The notes under the pieces: model-generated
Database searches by the model: none
Told to the model about the DNA's origin: nothing
The model's input: the letters and a program-made list of their open reading frames with translations, nothing else
Assembly: GCF_011393025.1 (NCBI RefSeq)
Contig: NZ_JAAOEO010000008.1
Coordinates: 124,001 to 188,000, forward strand
Direction: 5' to 3'
Source: Neobacillus terrae
Lineage (GTDB): Bacteria; Bacillota; Bacilli; Bacillales; Cytobacillaceae
DNA length: 64,000 bases
Program-made: the position numbers and the translations under genes
Part shown: piece after piece, positions 1 to 7,543 of the stretch
Layout of the letters: every line of letters begins with the position of its first letter
How positions within the stretch are numbered: position 1 is the first letter of the stretch

Positions 1-388
1 CCTGAAAGGACCGATATCTAACAAGCATTCCCTGGTGCACTTCTTCTGGAACTTTTTTTACCTCTTTCATTTGATGGGCAATATAATCTGAATCATATTT
101 TGTATCCTTAATGGTTCTTGCCAGAATCAGAACAAAATGGCTTGCCGTCGGAAGCTGTCCCTGTGCCCCCCAGGCCACCTCTTTCAATCTTTCCCGAAGC
201 CTTGAGTTTTGGACAACAATAAATTTCCATGGTTCTATCCCTAAAGAACTGGGGGATAATCTTGCAGCCTCCAAAATATATCGAAAATCACTTTCAGAGA
301 TCTTTTTATCCTGGTCAAATTCCTTGGTGGCATGCCTGAATTCCAGTGACTCTAAGATTTCCTGTTTCTTTGCTATCATGTCGGCCAC
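1..388 (-). CDS. Nitroreductase-family NAD(P)H oxidoreductase (3' part cut by window edge)
   Basis: The minus-strand frame reads [20 protein letters not shown] and continues through [17 protein letters not shown], the FMN-binding pattern of NfsB/YfkO-type nitroreductases. Such enzymes reduce nitroaromatics, quinones or flavins with NAD(P)H in the cytoplasm. About 129 residues are visible and the C-terminal half lies off the left edge. I chose the GTG at 388 because a GGGAGA ribosome binding site stands about 8 nt before it; an in-frame ATG at 379 is the alternative. It starts 32 bp after the monooxygenase gene, so the two form one transcription unit. The pairing of a quinol monooxygenase-like protein with a nitroreductase suggests quinone or electrophile detoxification (inference). 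The family is fairly sure; the substrate is unknown. Confidence 0.8.
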   Translation of the reverse strand, partial: MADMIAKKQEILESLEFRHATKEFDQDKKISESDFRYILEAARLSPSSLGIEPWKFIVVQNSRLRERLKEVAWGAQGQLPTASHFVLILARTIKDTKYDSDYIAHQMKEVKKVPEEVHQGMLVRYRSFQ

Positions 389-420
389 AGTGAATCTCTC
401 CCTTCGGACCAGAGAATAAT

Positions 421-714
421 TTACGATAGCTTTTCCGCTTCAAATATTTTAACTTCATTTGGCATCGCCAAATGTTCCTTAATTTCTTTGCCAAAGGCTT
501 TATAATGCTCAGTCTCACGATGGAAAGTGGTGGCATCCTTATCCTTCCATTCCTCCACCATTACAAAGGTGCTTGGATCCTTTACATCTTCATATAAGTG
601 GTAGCTGATATTTCCCTCTTCCGCTTTAGAACCTTCCATTACCTTATCAGCAGCACGCAAAAACTGCTGCTTGCTTTCTGGTTTAACCTTAATGAACGCA
701 TGAATGATGATCAT
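421..714 (-). CDS. Antibiotic biosynthesis monooxygenase (ABM)-domain protein, YgiN-like quinol monooxygenase
   Basis: This 97-residue protein is one ABM domain (ferredoxin-like fold): an opening beta strand ([14 protein letters not shown]), a helix, then [19 protein letters not shown] and a final HFRET/AFGKEI-type helix. Members are small dimeric, cofactor-free oxygenases or quinol-handling proteins, and full length is usual for the family. The start has a good ribosome binding site (GGAGGGAAAG). It is first in a two-gene operon with the nitroreductase. Its promoter region carries a perfect 20-bp palindrome over the -35 box (789-808), pointing to control by a small redox- or quinone-responsive repressor, which is inference. 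The exact reaction cannot be told. Confidence 0.8.
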   Translation of the reverse strand: MIIIHAFIKVKPESKQQFLRAADKVMEGSKAEEGNISYHLYEDVKDPSTFVMVEEWKDKDATTFHRETEHYKAFGKEIKEHLAMPNEVKIFEAEKLS

Positions 715-739
715 AAACTTTCCCTCCTATTTGTTGGCC

Positions 740-808
740 AAGTGTTATTATCCACTAAAAACCATGCTTTTATATGTATACAACCTTAAAACAACAAGCT
801 TGTTGTTT
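740..808 (-). promoter_or_regulatory. Promoter and palindromic operator of the ABM-nitroreductase operon
   Basis: On the minus strand a -35 box TTGTTG and a -10 box TATAAA are separated by 17 nt. The -35 hexamer lies inside a perfect inverted repeat at 789-808 (AAACAACAAG / CTTGTTGTTT, no spacer). The placement suits a repressor blocking RNA polymerase. The size and symmetry resemble sites of MarR/HxlR-type regulators, but no such gene is in the window, so the regulator is unidentified. Confidence 0.6.
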
Positions 809-903
809 ACAAACTTTCTGCCTATCCGCTTTCCGTAAGAAAAAGGGCAGCAGACATTTTTGTTTTTACATTACTGCACATGGTTAAACATTTTTTTATG
901 CAA

Positions 904-940
904 TCAGAATATATAGATATAAATTCTGAGCAGCCAAAGA
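904..940. repeat. Copy A of a terminator-associated intergenic repeat
   Basis: The stretch contains CAGAATATATAGATATAAATT followed by CTGAGCAGCCAAA. It is close to the copy at 63650-63688 and shares GATATAAATTCTGA with the copy at 19668-19703. All known copies in this window sit next to a terminator hairpin. The half CAGAAT/ATTCTG forms a short inverted repeat. Confidence 0.55.
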
Positions 941-965
941 AAAGAAGCCTTCCCAATGGGAGGCT
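931..965 (-). terminator. Rho-independent terminator of the MBL-TetR-YrdB operon
   Basis: Read on the minus strand, AGCCTCCC and GGGAAGGCT form a stem with a 4-nt loop and one bulge, followed by a T-rich tract (TTCTTTTCTTT). It lies 16 bp after the YrdB stop codon. Confidence 0.7.
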
Positions 966-980
966 CCCCCGACATTTATA

Positions 981-1322
981 TTATTGTTTCCAAAAACGAA
1001 GCAGGAATAGATTAACAATAGCAAGGGCAACGTATATACCTGCGAGCTTATGATGAAGTGAAAAGAAGAAGGCACCTGCAGCAATGGAGAAAATTAATAA
1101 CTCGAGCAAAGTCCGATATATACCCGTTATAGGATAAGGAGCGCCCGGCGAACCAAAAGTACCCCAAACAACAGCAAAGGCCAACGGAGCTCCAATCCCC
1201 AGGAGCCATTTTACTGCCCCTCCGTTACCAGTATGGAATCCCCATATTCCGAGAGCTGCCAATGCAGCAAGCTCCAACAAAAATCTCAACGCCAGATTCC
1301 CTGATTTAATCACTTCCACCAT
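981..1322 (-). CDS. YrdB-family (DUF2568) small integral membrane protein
   Basis: The protein has 113 residues with four predicted membrane segments (about 9-28, 38-55, 66-88 and 92-110). The pattern FHTGNGGAVKWLLGIGAPL followed by WGTFGSPGAPYP matches what I know as the YrdB/DUF2568 family of Bacillus membrane proteins, whose function is not established. The start overlaps the end of the TetR gene by 17 bp and has its own GGAGGAG site inside that gene, so the two are [15 protein letters not shown] coupled. It is the last gene of the MBL-TetR-YrdB operon, and a terminator follows at 931-965. Confidence 0.8.
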   Translation of the reverse strand: MVEVIKSGNLALRFLLELAALAALGIWGFHTGNGGAVKWLLGIGAPLAFAVVWGTFGSPGAPYPITGIYRTLLELLIFSIAAGAFFFSLHHKLAGIYVALAIVNLFLLRFWKQ

Positions 1323-1899
1323 TTTCTCCTCCTAACCTTTCCAACCCTCCAAGAAAGGATGAAATAATAAGCTCTAAACTTTTATCCGTATTTAGTGCTA
1401 GGCCAAAGCCTCCCTTTTGTTCCAGCATCGAAAAACCATGCAGAATGCTTCTCAGTCCGCGAACGGCATGCAATGAAGTATCTCCTTCCAGCCCATAAAT
1501 CTGAAGCATACTTACGGCCAGTTCAACTATTTTACTTCCCGCCCGCTGTACTTCATCATTTTCTGGATTGGGGGCAGACAAGGTTGCCTCATAGAGACCA
1601 GGATGCTTTCGCGCAAAGCTTATATAAGCTTTACTAACATTTAATATCCTATTTTCACCCGGGTCCCCGATTGTGTGTTCTTCAAGCTCTTCGTATAACC
1701 GTTCAATTCCGTAGACAGCCAGTTTTTCACGTAAATCTGCAAGCCCGTTAAAATGGTTATATAGTGAGGGAGGACGGATTCCTAGCTTTTTTGCAAGGGT
1801 TGCTAATGTAACCTCAAGGTAGCTGTATTCATCTGCAATATTCGCAGCTTCCTTTAAAATTGTAGTTAAATCTAATGAATGTTTAGGCCTCGGTGACAT
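1306..1899 (-). CDS. TetR/AcrR-family transcriptional regulator with WHG-type ligand domain
   Basis: The 197-residue protein opens with a helix-turn-helix domain (residues about 8-55; LATLAKKLGIRPPSLYNHF is the turn and recognition helix). The C-terminal part (GLRSILHGFSMLEQKGGFGL) has the WHG-domain pattern of one TetR subfamily. These are one-component repressors released by a small ligand. It lies 14 bp after the MBL hydrolase gene and overlaps yrdB. Two near-identical inverted repeats in the operon promoter (2632-2652, 2656-2676) are its probable binding sites, so it most likely represses its own operon. The ligand is unknown; the hydrolase may act on it (inference). Confidence 0.85.
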   Translation of the reverse strand: MSPRPKHSLDLTTILKEAANIADEYSYLEVTLATLAKKLGIRPPSLYNHFNGLADLREKLAVYGIERLYEELEEHTIGDPGENRILNVSKAYISFARKHPGLYEATLSAPNPENDEVQRAGSKIVELAVSMLQIYGLEGDTSLHAVRGLRSILHGFSMLEQKGGFGLALNTDKSLELIISSFLGGLERLGGENGGSD

Positions 1900-1913
1900 T
1901 TTACTTACTCCCT

Positions 1914-2618
1914 TTATAATTTCATTTCAAATCGTTTTATGACCTTTTCCATTTCTGATTGCGGATTTTTGATCATCTCTCCATGACCAACAGCAAGTAT
2001 TGAAGGCTGGTAGGAGAGAATTTTTTTTGCACTTTTTAATGCCGTTTTTTTATCCCAAGTCCCTAGTGCAGGAAAAGGAAACCAAATCCTTTTGTCTCCA
2101 GCAACAGCCATGCCCCCTCTTATTTGAAAGGCATCTCCGGCAATAAGGGCGTTAGAACGTATATCCATAAAGGACATTGAACCTGGTGTATGGCCAGGAG
2201 TTTCAATGGCAATAAGTGACCCAACCCTATCGCCTTCGTTTAATAAAATGTCCGGCTTGGTTTTAAGATTTTTAGGAACTCCGCCTTTAATAACTGTTTG
2301 AGGCTCTCCCCCTTCTAAGGATTTATCTCCGTCCATTATCCTTGCATCCCTTTTTGATATATAAACTGGTGCAGCTGCAAACTCGGCTTTTACAGCATCC
2401 AGGGCACCTACATGATCTTCATGAGCATGTGTAAGAACAATTCTTGTAATGGGTTTACCAATTTTCTTTGCGACTTCCAGAATACCTTTCGCACTAAATG
2501 GCATTGCAGCATCAATAAGTGTCAGCCCCTCTTCCTCCTCGATCAAATAACAATTCACCGGGAAAAGTCTGGCAAGAGAAGTTAATTGATATAGATATCC
2601 TTCACGTATGGCTCTCAT
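1914..2618 (-). CDS. MBL-fold metallo-hydrolase
   Basis: This is a metallo-beta-lactamase-fold enzyme of 234 residues. It has the metal-binding motif THAHEDH (about residue 64), a GDAFQIRGG aspartate site, a TPGHTPGS histidine site and a final GHGE. Such proteins are dinuclear zinc hydrolases acting on thioesters, lactones or similar bonds. I start it at the ATG at 2618 because AAGGAG stands 9 nt before it; the frame stays open 17 codons further up, but that extension crosses the promoter operators. It is first in an operon with the TetR regulator and YrdB. Small-molecule detoxification controlled by its own regulator is plausible but unproven. Confidence 0.85.
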   Translation of the reverse strand: MRAIREGYLYQLTSLARLFPVNCYLIEEEEGLTLIDAAMPFSAKGILEVAKKIGKPITRIVLTHAHEDHVGALDAVKAEFAAAPVYISKRDARIMDGDKSLEGGEPQTVIKGGVPKNLKTKPDILLNEGDRVGSLIAIETPGHTPGSMSFMDIRSNALIAGDAFQIRGGMAVAGDKRIWFPFPALGTWDKKTALKSAKKILSYQPSILAVGHGEMIKNPQSEMEKVIKRFEMKL

Positions 2619-2631
2619 TAGAACACACTCC

Positions 2632-2690
2632 TTAACTAATCTTATTAGTTTTATTTTAACTAATACCATTAGTTAAATCAAGGGTATTTT
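2632..2690 (-). promoter_or_regulatory. Promoter with two TetR-type operators
   Basis: On the minus strand TTGATT (-35) and TAAAAT (-10) are 17 nt apart. A perfect inverted repeat, TTAACTAAT / ATTAGTTAA with a 3-nt spacer (2656-2676), fills the spacer and reaches into the -10 box. A second copy with two end changes (2632-2652) lies between the start point and the ribosome binding site. Centres are 24 bp apart. This is a standard layout for TetR repression of the operon, and the regulator is encoded second in it. Confidence 0.75.
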
Positions 2691-2699
2691 TTCCAAAAA

Positions 2700-2730
2700 T
2701 AAAGAGGGCAATTTTGCCTCCCTCTTTTTC
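2700..2730. terminator. Terminator hairpin after the GNAT pair
   Basis: The sequence AAAGAGGGCAATTTTGCC followed by TCCCTCTTTTT forms a hairpin with runs of A and T on either side, so it can act in both directions. It lies directly after the stop codon of the minus-strand acetyltransferase at 2731 and also faces the MBL operon promoter. Confidence 0.65.
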
Positions 2731-3150
2731 CTATTCAAGATACTCCTCTCTTAGCTGAGGATTTAAGTATCTGGCCATTCCTGTTTTAAGTTTTTTAAGG
2801 CCAAGCTTCCGGTTAAACTCCTCGTTTCCACTTGTGGAAATTAAATGTATCCAAGAGACACTGCTTAACCTCTCCAGCAAAAACTCCATTATTTTTTTCG
2901 CAATACCCTGCTTCTGAAAATCTTTTTTCACCACAACATCATAAATAGCCGCATTAAAAAATCCATCAGTCATTGCTCTTCCAAATCCAATGAGTCGTCC
3001 ATCCACTGTAACCAATACTTTAACATTACTGGCTTCAAAAACTTGCTGAATAATTTCATTCGTATGCTTTGTCCAACCTACAGAGCAATAGACTCCTCTC
3101 ATTTCATCCAGATTTGCATCGGTAAAATCACTACTGATTTGTATATCCAT
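2731..3150 (-). CDS. GNAT-family N-acetyltransferase
   Basis: The 139-residue protein has the acetyl-CoA binding signature VVVKKDFQKQGIAKKIMEFLLE (motif A, Q-x-x-G-I/x-x-K type) after the strand NAAIYDVVV, and a late GNEEFNRKLGLKK segment. It is one GNAT domain of normal length. It would transfer acetyl from acetyl-CoA to an amine, but the substrate cannot be inferred. It follows another GNAT gene with a 9-bp gap, so the two are co-transcribed. The paralogues are only distantly alike, so this is not a recent duplication. Confidence 0.85.
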   Translation of the reverse strand: MDIQISSDFTDANLDEMRGVYCSVGWTKHTNEIIQQVFEASNVKVLVTVDGRLIGFGRAMTDGFFNAAIYDVVVKKDFQKQGIAKKIMEFLLERLSSVSWIHLISTSGNEEFNRKLGLKKLKTGMARYLNPQLREEYLE

Positions 3151-3159
3151 ATACTCCCT

Positions 3160-3759
3160 CTAAAGATGTATTGTTTTTTTACGATTTTCTTCAATCGAAC
3201 TAAAATATTCTTCCTTCAATATGGAATAAACGTGGAGATCCCAGTGTTTCCCCTTAATCTTCATCCCTTTACGCAAAATGCCCTCGTGTTTCATACCCGC
3301 CTTTTCCATTACCCGTGCAGAACCAATATTTTCGGTAAAACAACGCGCCTGAATCCGTATCAAATCCATATTTTCAAATCCAAAACGGATTAATTCCTTA
3401 GCTGCTTCTGTTGTAATCCCTTTCCCCCAGTATTCCGGAGAAAGCACGTACCCAATTTCGGCACTATTTTGACCCGGATTCCAGGATACAAAGTCGATTG
3501 TTCCTATCATTTTATGATTCTCTTTATATTCAATAGCCCATGGAGCTACTTTTCCATGTAAATATTGATTTAAAACAAAGCCAATAAATTCTTTTGTATC
3601 GTCTAAAGATTCATGAGCATCCCAGGTTACGAAGCGGGAAACTTCTTTGTTTGAACAATAATCAAACATATCACCCAAATCCTGAATTGTTACCTTTCTC
3701 AAAATTATCCTTTCTGTTTCCAGGATTGGCAAATCGCTGTATATTTCGACTGTTTCCAT
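3160..3759 (-). CDS. GNAT-family N-acetyltransferase, RimJ/RimL type
   Basis: The 199-residue protein opens with LPILETERIILRKVTIQDLGDMF, the typical start of RimJ/RimL-type acetyltransferases. It continues with IGYVLSPEYWGKGITTEAAKELIRFGFE (acetyl-CoA binding motif) and NIGSARVMEKAGMKHEG. That subfamily acetylates protein N-termini, amino acids or small amines. Length is usual. It is first in a two-gene unit with the shorter GNAT downstream. The substrate is not evident. Confidence 0.87.
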   Translation of the reverse strand: METVEIYSDLPILETERIILRKVTIQDLGDMFDYCSNKEVSRFVTWDAHESLDDTKEFIGFVLNQYLHGKVAPWAIEYKENHKMIGTIDFVSWNPGQNSAEIGYVLSPEYWGKGITTEAAKELIRFGFENMDLIRIQARCFTENIGSARVMEKAGMKHEGILRKGMKIKGKHWDLHVYSILKEEYFSSIEENRKKTIHL

Positions 3760-3897
3760 GCTTCCACCCCTATTTTAAATTTTCACTTATTATACAAAAT
3801 TTTCTAAACCGGTTGAGTTAAATTTAAAAAACTGATAAATTTATCCAAAAATAAGAAATCTGATGTGGTACAATTTACTTATATAGGAGGCGATTAT

Positions 3898-4634
3898 ATG
3901 GAACCCGGAAACCAGAATACTTGGTTTTACGTCAGAAATCGTCAGCAAGAGGGACCCATCAGTTTATTTGAATTAACTAAAATGTTTGAACAAGGTGTGC
4001 TTTACGAAAATACCCTTATTTGGAACAATGATTTGGACGACTGGAATTTGGCCGGGTCATTGGATCAATTCTCCTCTTTTTTTAAAAACACATTATCATC
4101 AGTAGACCGCCAGGAACTCCTGCCTCTTGATTGCCTAGTTGAATGGCAGTCACTAATCAGATATATCGCAAGGATGTTTGATCTTGCTATTTTTTCATCA
4201 CTTGTTGGTATCCTTCTCACATTTTTTCACCTGATTTTTTATCTGAAATATCCTTCAAATTTTTAGGATTGCTCATCCTTTCACTTTGGTCAGCAACAGA
4301 ACCGATCATTCTTTCTATTTTTGGCAATACACTTGGAAAGTCTCTTCTAAATACGAGGATTCGCAGCATTACTGGAGAGCCCCTGGACTATTTAACTGCG
4401 TTTAGAAGAAGTTTTTATATCGCATTATCCGGGATGGGGTTGGGGATTCCTTTCTTTAGTTTCCTATTTTCACTACGTTCCCATTTTAGTAGGCCTAAAA
4501 GCGGCTTGTCTCCATGGGATTTAAAATGCGGTACAGTAATTCTCTATGGAGAAACCAGTATTGGCCGCTTTTTATTCACTGCTCTGTTACCTGATGCTTT
4601 ATTTTGTACTGGTTTTATTTTCGGGAAAATATAA
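3898..4634 (+). pseudogene. GYF_2/RDD-family membrane protein, broken by a one-base frameshift
   Basis: The first reading frame (ATG 3898, AGGAGG 7 nt before) gives a GYF_2-like domain (NTWFYVRNRQQEGPISLFEL) and then the first RDD segment (RYIARMFDLAIFSSLVGI), ending at a stop at 4264. The second RDD half (SATEPIILSIFGNTLGKSLL, LDYLTAFRRSF, GMGLGIPF) continues in another frame to 4634. The frames join if one T is added to the six-T run at 4222-4227, which would read TFFSPDFLSEISFKFLGLL without a stop. Intact relatives carry both parts in one chain. The break may be a real mutation, programmed slippage on the T run, or a sequencing error. Confidence 0.7.
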
Positions 4635-4727
4635 GGAATTTTTAAAATATTATAATCTGCTGAATATATGAGTACCCTTCAATCATGATATGATGATTAT
4701 AGTTATTTTTTAAGGAGATGAAGAAAC

Positions 4728-5960
4728 TTGAAGAATGAAATCATTGAGAGATTTACTACATACGTAAAAGTGGACACCCAGTCCGATGACACCAGTGAAA
4801 CATGCCCTTCCACTAAAGGCCAGCTAACGCTTGCCAGAATGCTTGTGGATGAGCTTACATCCATCGGCATGACTGAAGTAAATATGGATGAGAATGGGTA
4901 TGTTATGGCAACCCTTCCTGCCAACACAGACAAAGAGGTTCCGGTAATCGGATTTTTAGCCCACGTAGACACTGCGACTGATTTTACCGGAAAGAACGTA
5001 CAGCCCCAAATAGTTGAAAACTATGATGGCAAGGATATCACTTTAAACCAATCCTTAAATATTGTGATGACAACAAGTGATTTCCCGCAGCTTCCTGACT
5101 ATAAAGGCCACACTCTTATTACAACAGATGGTACCACTCTCCTTGGGGCGGATAATAAAGCTGGAGTTGCTGAGATAATGACAGCAATGGACTATTTGAT
5201 CAACCATCCTGAGATTAAGCATGGAAAAATCAGAGTAGCGTTTACTCCGGATGAGGAAATCGGAAGAGGTCCGCATAAATTTGATGTGGCAGCATTTAAC
5301 GCAAATTATGCTTATACCGTTGATGGCGGTCCCTTGGGAGAGCTCGAATATGAAAGCTTTAATGCGGCTTCAGCAAAAATAACAATCAAAGGAACTAACA
5401 TCCATCCTGGAACAGCTAAAGGAAAAATGGTCAATTCCATCAAAATTGCAATGGAATTAAACAGCATGCTTCCTGCAGAAGAAGCTCCAGAGCATACGGA
5501 AGGCTATGAAGGCTTCTATCATCTTCTTGGTTTTAATGGAGATGTAGAAGATACAAACCTTAGCTATATCATTCGGGATTTCGAACGCGAGAGTTTTGAA
5601 GCCCGCAAGGAAAAAATGGAGTCTATTGTAAATAATTTAAAGAAAAAATATGGCGAAGACCGGCTGCAGTTAGAACTAAAAGACTCCTACTACAATATGC
5701 GTGAAAAAATCGAACCAGTAAAATTTATTGTCGATATCGCACACGAAGCAATGGAAAAGCTTGATATCAAACCAATTATCAAGCCGATTCGTGGCGGTAC
5801 AGACGGTTCTCAGCTATCCTATATGGGCCTTCCAACACCAAACATATTTACCGGTGGTGAAAACTATCACGGTAAATATGAATTCATTTCTGTAGATAAC
5901 ATGCTAAAAGCAGTAAACGTTATAATCGGAATTGCTCAGCTGTATGAACAAAAAGCGTAA
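4728..5960 (+). CDS. pepT: Peptidase T (tripeptidase, M20 metallopeptidase)
   Basis: The 410-residue protein matches peptidase T along its length. Visible marks are the metal site [11 protein letters not shown] (His and Asp ligands, about residues 76-84), [15 protein letters not shown], the catalytic [28 protein letters not shown], the dimerisation lid, and the final [13 protein letters not shown]. It removes the N-terminal residue from tripeptides in the cytoplasm using two zinc ions. The start is a TTG at 4728 with AAGGAG about 10 nt ahead. It is probably monocistronic: an own leader precedes it and a hairpin follows at 5967-5998. Confidence 0.95.
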   Translation: MKNEIIERFTTYVKVDTQSDDTSETCPSTKGQLTLARMLVDELTSIGMTEVNMDENGYVMATLPANTDKEVPVIGFLAHVDTATDFTGKNVQPQIVENYDGKDITLNQSLNIVMTTSDFPQLPDYKGHTLITTDGTTLLGADNKAGVAEIMTAMDYLINHPEIKHGKIRVAFTPDEEIGRGPHKFDVAAFNANYAYTVDGGPLGELEYESFNAASAKITIKGTNIHPGTAKGKMVNSIKIAMELNSMLPAEEAPEHTEGYEGFYHLLGFNGDVEDTNLSYIIRDFERESFEARKEKMESIVNNLKKKYGEDRLQLELKDSYYNMREKIEPVKFIVDIAHEAMEKLDIKPIIKPIRGGTDGSQLSYMGLPTPNIFTGGENYHGKYEFISVDNMLKAVNVIIGIAQLYEQKA

Positions 5961-5966
5961 AGATTC

Positions 5967-5998
5967 AGGCTGCCCCTATTGCTGGGATGGCTTTTTTT
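5967..5998 (+). terminator. Terminator after pepT
   Basis: GGCTGCCCC pairs with GGGATGGCT, using G-U pairs, around a short loop and is followed by seven T residues. It lies 7 bp after the pepT stop codon. Confidence 0.65.
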
Positions 5999-6120
5999 GT
6001 GTTCTGCTTTTAATTTAGGGCAAGTTAATGAACTATTTTTGAATTATGTGTAGTTTCTTTGGACTTGGGGATATTGGAGGGTAAGAAGAGACTTCGGATA
6101 TATTATTAGGAGGCATTATT

Positions 6121-6282
6121 ATGAGTATGGATCAATATAAATTAAGTCATGTCAGACTTGCCCTAAACAAACTAATAAACGGACTTGATTTAGAGAATAG
6201 GGATGCACAGAGAGAGGTTGCTTTCGTATTGTCATCAGCATTATGGACCGTTGAAAAACTTGAACAGGTACGCAAGTCTTAA
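6121..6282 (+). CDS. Small hypothetical protein (53 aa)
   Basis: An ATG at 6121 follows a strong AGGAGG site by 7 nt, and the frame stays open for 53 codons: MSMDQYKLSHVRLALNKLIN, then GLDLENRDAQREVAFVLSSA, ending LEQVRKS. It is mostly helical, with a charged amphipathic pattern and no membrane segment or signal. I do not recognise the family. It sits alone between pepT and the broken formate/nitrite transporter, on the plus strand. The strong ribosome binding site and clean codon use make it a likely real gene. Confidence 0.6.
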   Translation: MSMDQYKLSHVRLALNKLINGLDLENRDAQREVAFVLSSALWTVEKLEQVRKS

Positions 6283-6337
6283 AATAGCACCTTTTATAGA
6301 CTTTCACTTACTTTTGGAGAACCTTGTCCGGAATCCT

Positions 6338-7142
6338 CTATCTTTCTTTAGAAAAAGAAAAAGAACCTTTTTTCGTTTCGCTTTTCCTAAAGGCAAGCCA
6401 ATAAGCGAGCCCCACAAAAATACAGCCGCCTGTAGCATTTCCCAAGAAGACTGGAAAAAAGTTTTGCAGGTATTCAATCCAGGTAAAATGACCTGCAAAA
6501 ATAGCTGCCGGAATAACAAACATATTGGCGACAACTTGCTGAAAACCAATTGCGACAAAAGTCATGGTGGGAAACCAAATTCCTGCGATTTTCCCCATTA
6601 TATCGTCTGCTCCGTAAGACAGCCAAATAGCCGGGGCCACAAGCCAATTACAGCCAATTCCTGATAAAAAGGCCTGCATAAAATTTGTTTCGAGTTTATG
6701 CTGAGCAATACTGACTGTCTTTTCCAAAAACGGTCCCGTTTCGGTCAGCCCTGCCAAATGGCCAAAAACATATGCTACAAAATTGGCTGGATAAAATTAC
6801 TGGCAGTTATAACAAACCAGTTCTTTAGGACCTCCCCAGACCCAACCTTTGCAGCAAAACGAGCTAAAGGCACCGCCATCATGTTGCCCGTTAACTGTTC
6901 TCCGCCAGCCAGGAGCGTAAGAATTATCCAATTGGAAAAACAGATGCCCCTATTAAACTCTCCAAGCCTTCTATAGGTCCTTCCAATCCGGCTGTCACTC
7001 TAATAAAAAGCAGATATCCAAGAGCAATGAAGGCACCTGCTTCAAATCCAAGAATAAATTTTTCACGGAAAGGATATTTCACTTTTTTCACACCAATATA
7101 AAAAGTGGCTGACATTATTTCCTCAGGTTTCTTGAATGCCAT
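6338..7142 (-). pseudogene. Formate/nitrite transporter (FNT) family gene with two frameshifts
   Basis: The N-terminal piece (ATG 7142; MAFKKPEEIMSATFYIGVKK ... LESLIGASVFPIG) and the C-terminal piece (AGLTETGPFLEKTVSIAQHK ... LAYWLAFRKS) are parts of one FNT channel. The middle, LTLLAGGEQLTGNMMAVPLA then FVITASNFI, sits in a third frame between about 6793 and 6922. Two separate one-base losses explain this, one near 6921 and one near 6786. An intact protein of about 268 residues would form a pentameric channel for formate, nitrite or related monovalent anions. As written, the gene cannot make a full protein. It is either decaying or a product of sequence errors, since the RDD gene 2 kb away has the same kind of defect. 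Confidence 0.75.
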
Positions 7143-7250
7143 ACTCTCTCAAGTCCTCTCACTTTCTTTTTTGTGAAGTTTATCACATATATGCATGCCT
7201 ATTTTACCGCATTCCCCCTTCTCAATCGTGTGAACTTTTATCTACCATTT

Positions 7251-7264
7251 TTAAAACGCTTACA
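7251..7264. promoter_or_regulatory. cre-like CcpA site (one mismatch)
   Basis: TTAAAACGCTTACA differs from the cre consensus TGWAANCGNTNWCA only at the second base. It lies 109 bp upstream of the broken FNT gene and about 280 bp before ilvE. Confidence 0.4.
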
Positions 7265-7316
7265 TTTTTTCTTCAAAAAAAATTTTTTTGGGCGCTATTT
7301 CTTAACCTAACAACAA

Positions 7317-7330
7317 TGTAAACGCTATCA
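7317..7330. promoter_or_regulatory. Consensus cre site for CcpA
   Basis: TGTAAACGCTATCA matches the cre consensus TGWAANCGNTNWCA at every defined position. It lies in the 401-bp gap between the divergent FNT and ilvE genes, 214 bp before the ilvE start. In Bacillus subtilis CcpA activates the ilv-leu operon from an upstream cre, so a similar role here is reasonable; control of the FNT gene is the alternative. AATTGTCAGATTATA at 7350-7364 is a weak CodY-box-like match (four mismatches). Confidence 0.65.
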
Positions 7331-7543
7331 TTCATTTCAGATTGTTTTGAATTGTCAGATTATATATTGACCACATTTTTGAATGGTTGTATTATTAACG
7401 ACAATAAGAAAAACATCCATTAACCTTGAAGCCTTTTTCCATGACTTCGGTATAAAAAAATATGGACAATAAGGCTGTTATTTTAAACTTTTATTTTAAT
7501 CCTTTAAAGCTGTTATTTATTAAAGATTGGAGTTGTTTCAACA

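Noticed and set aside
7350..7364. CodY box before ilvE
   Set aside because: Four mismatches to the 15-bp consensus; kept only as a note, not as a separate feature.
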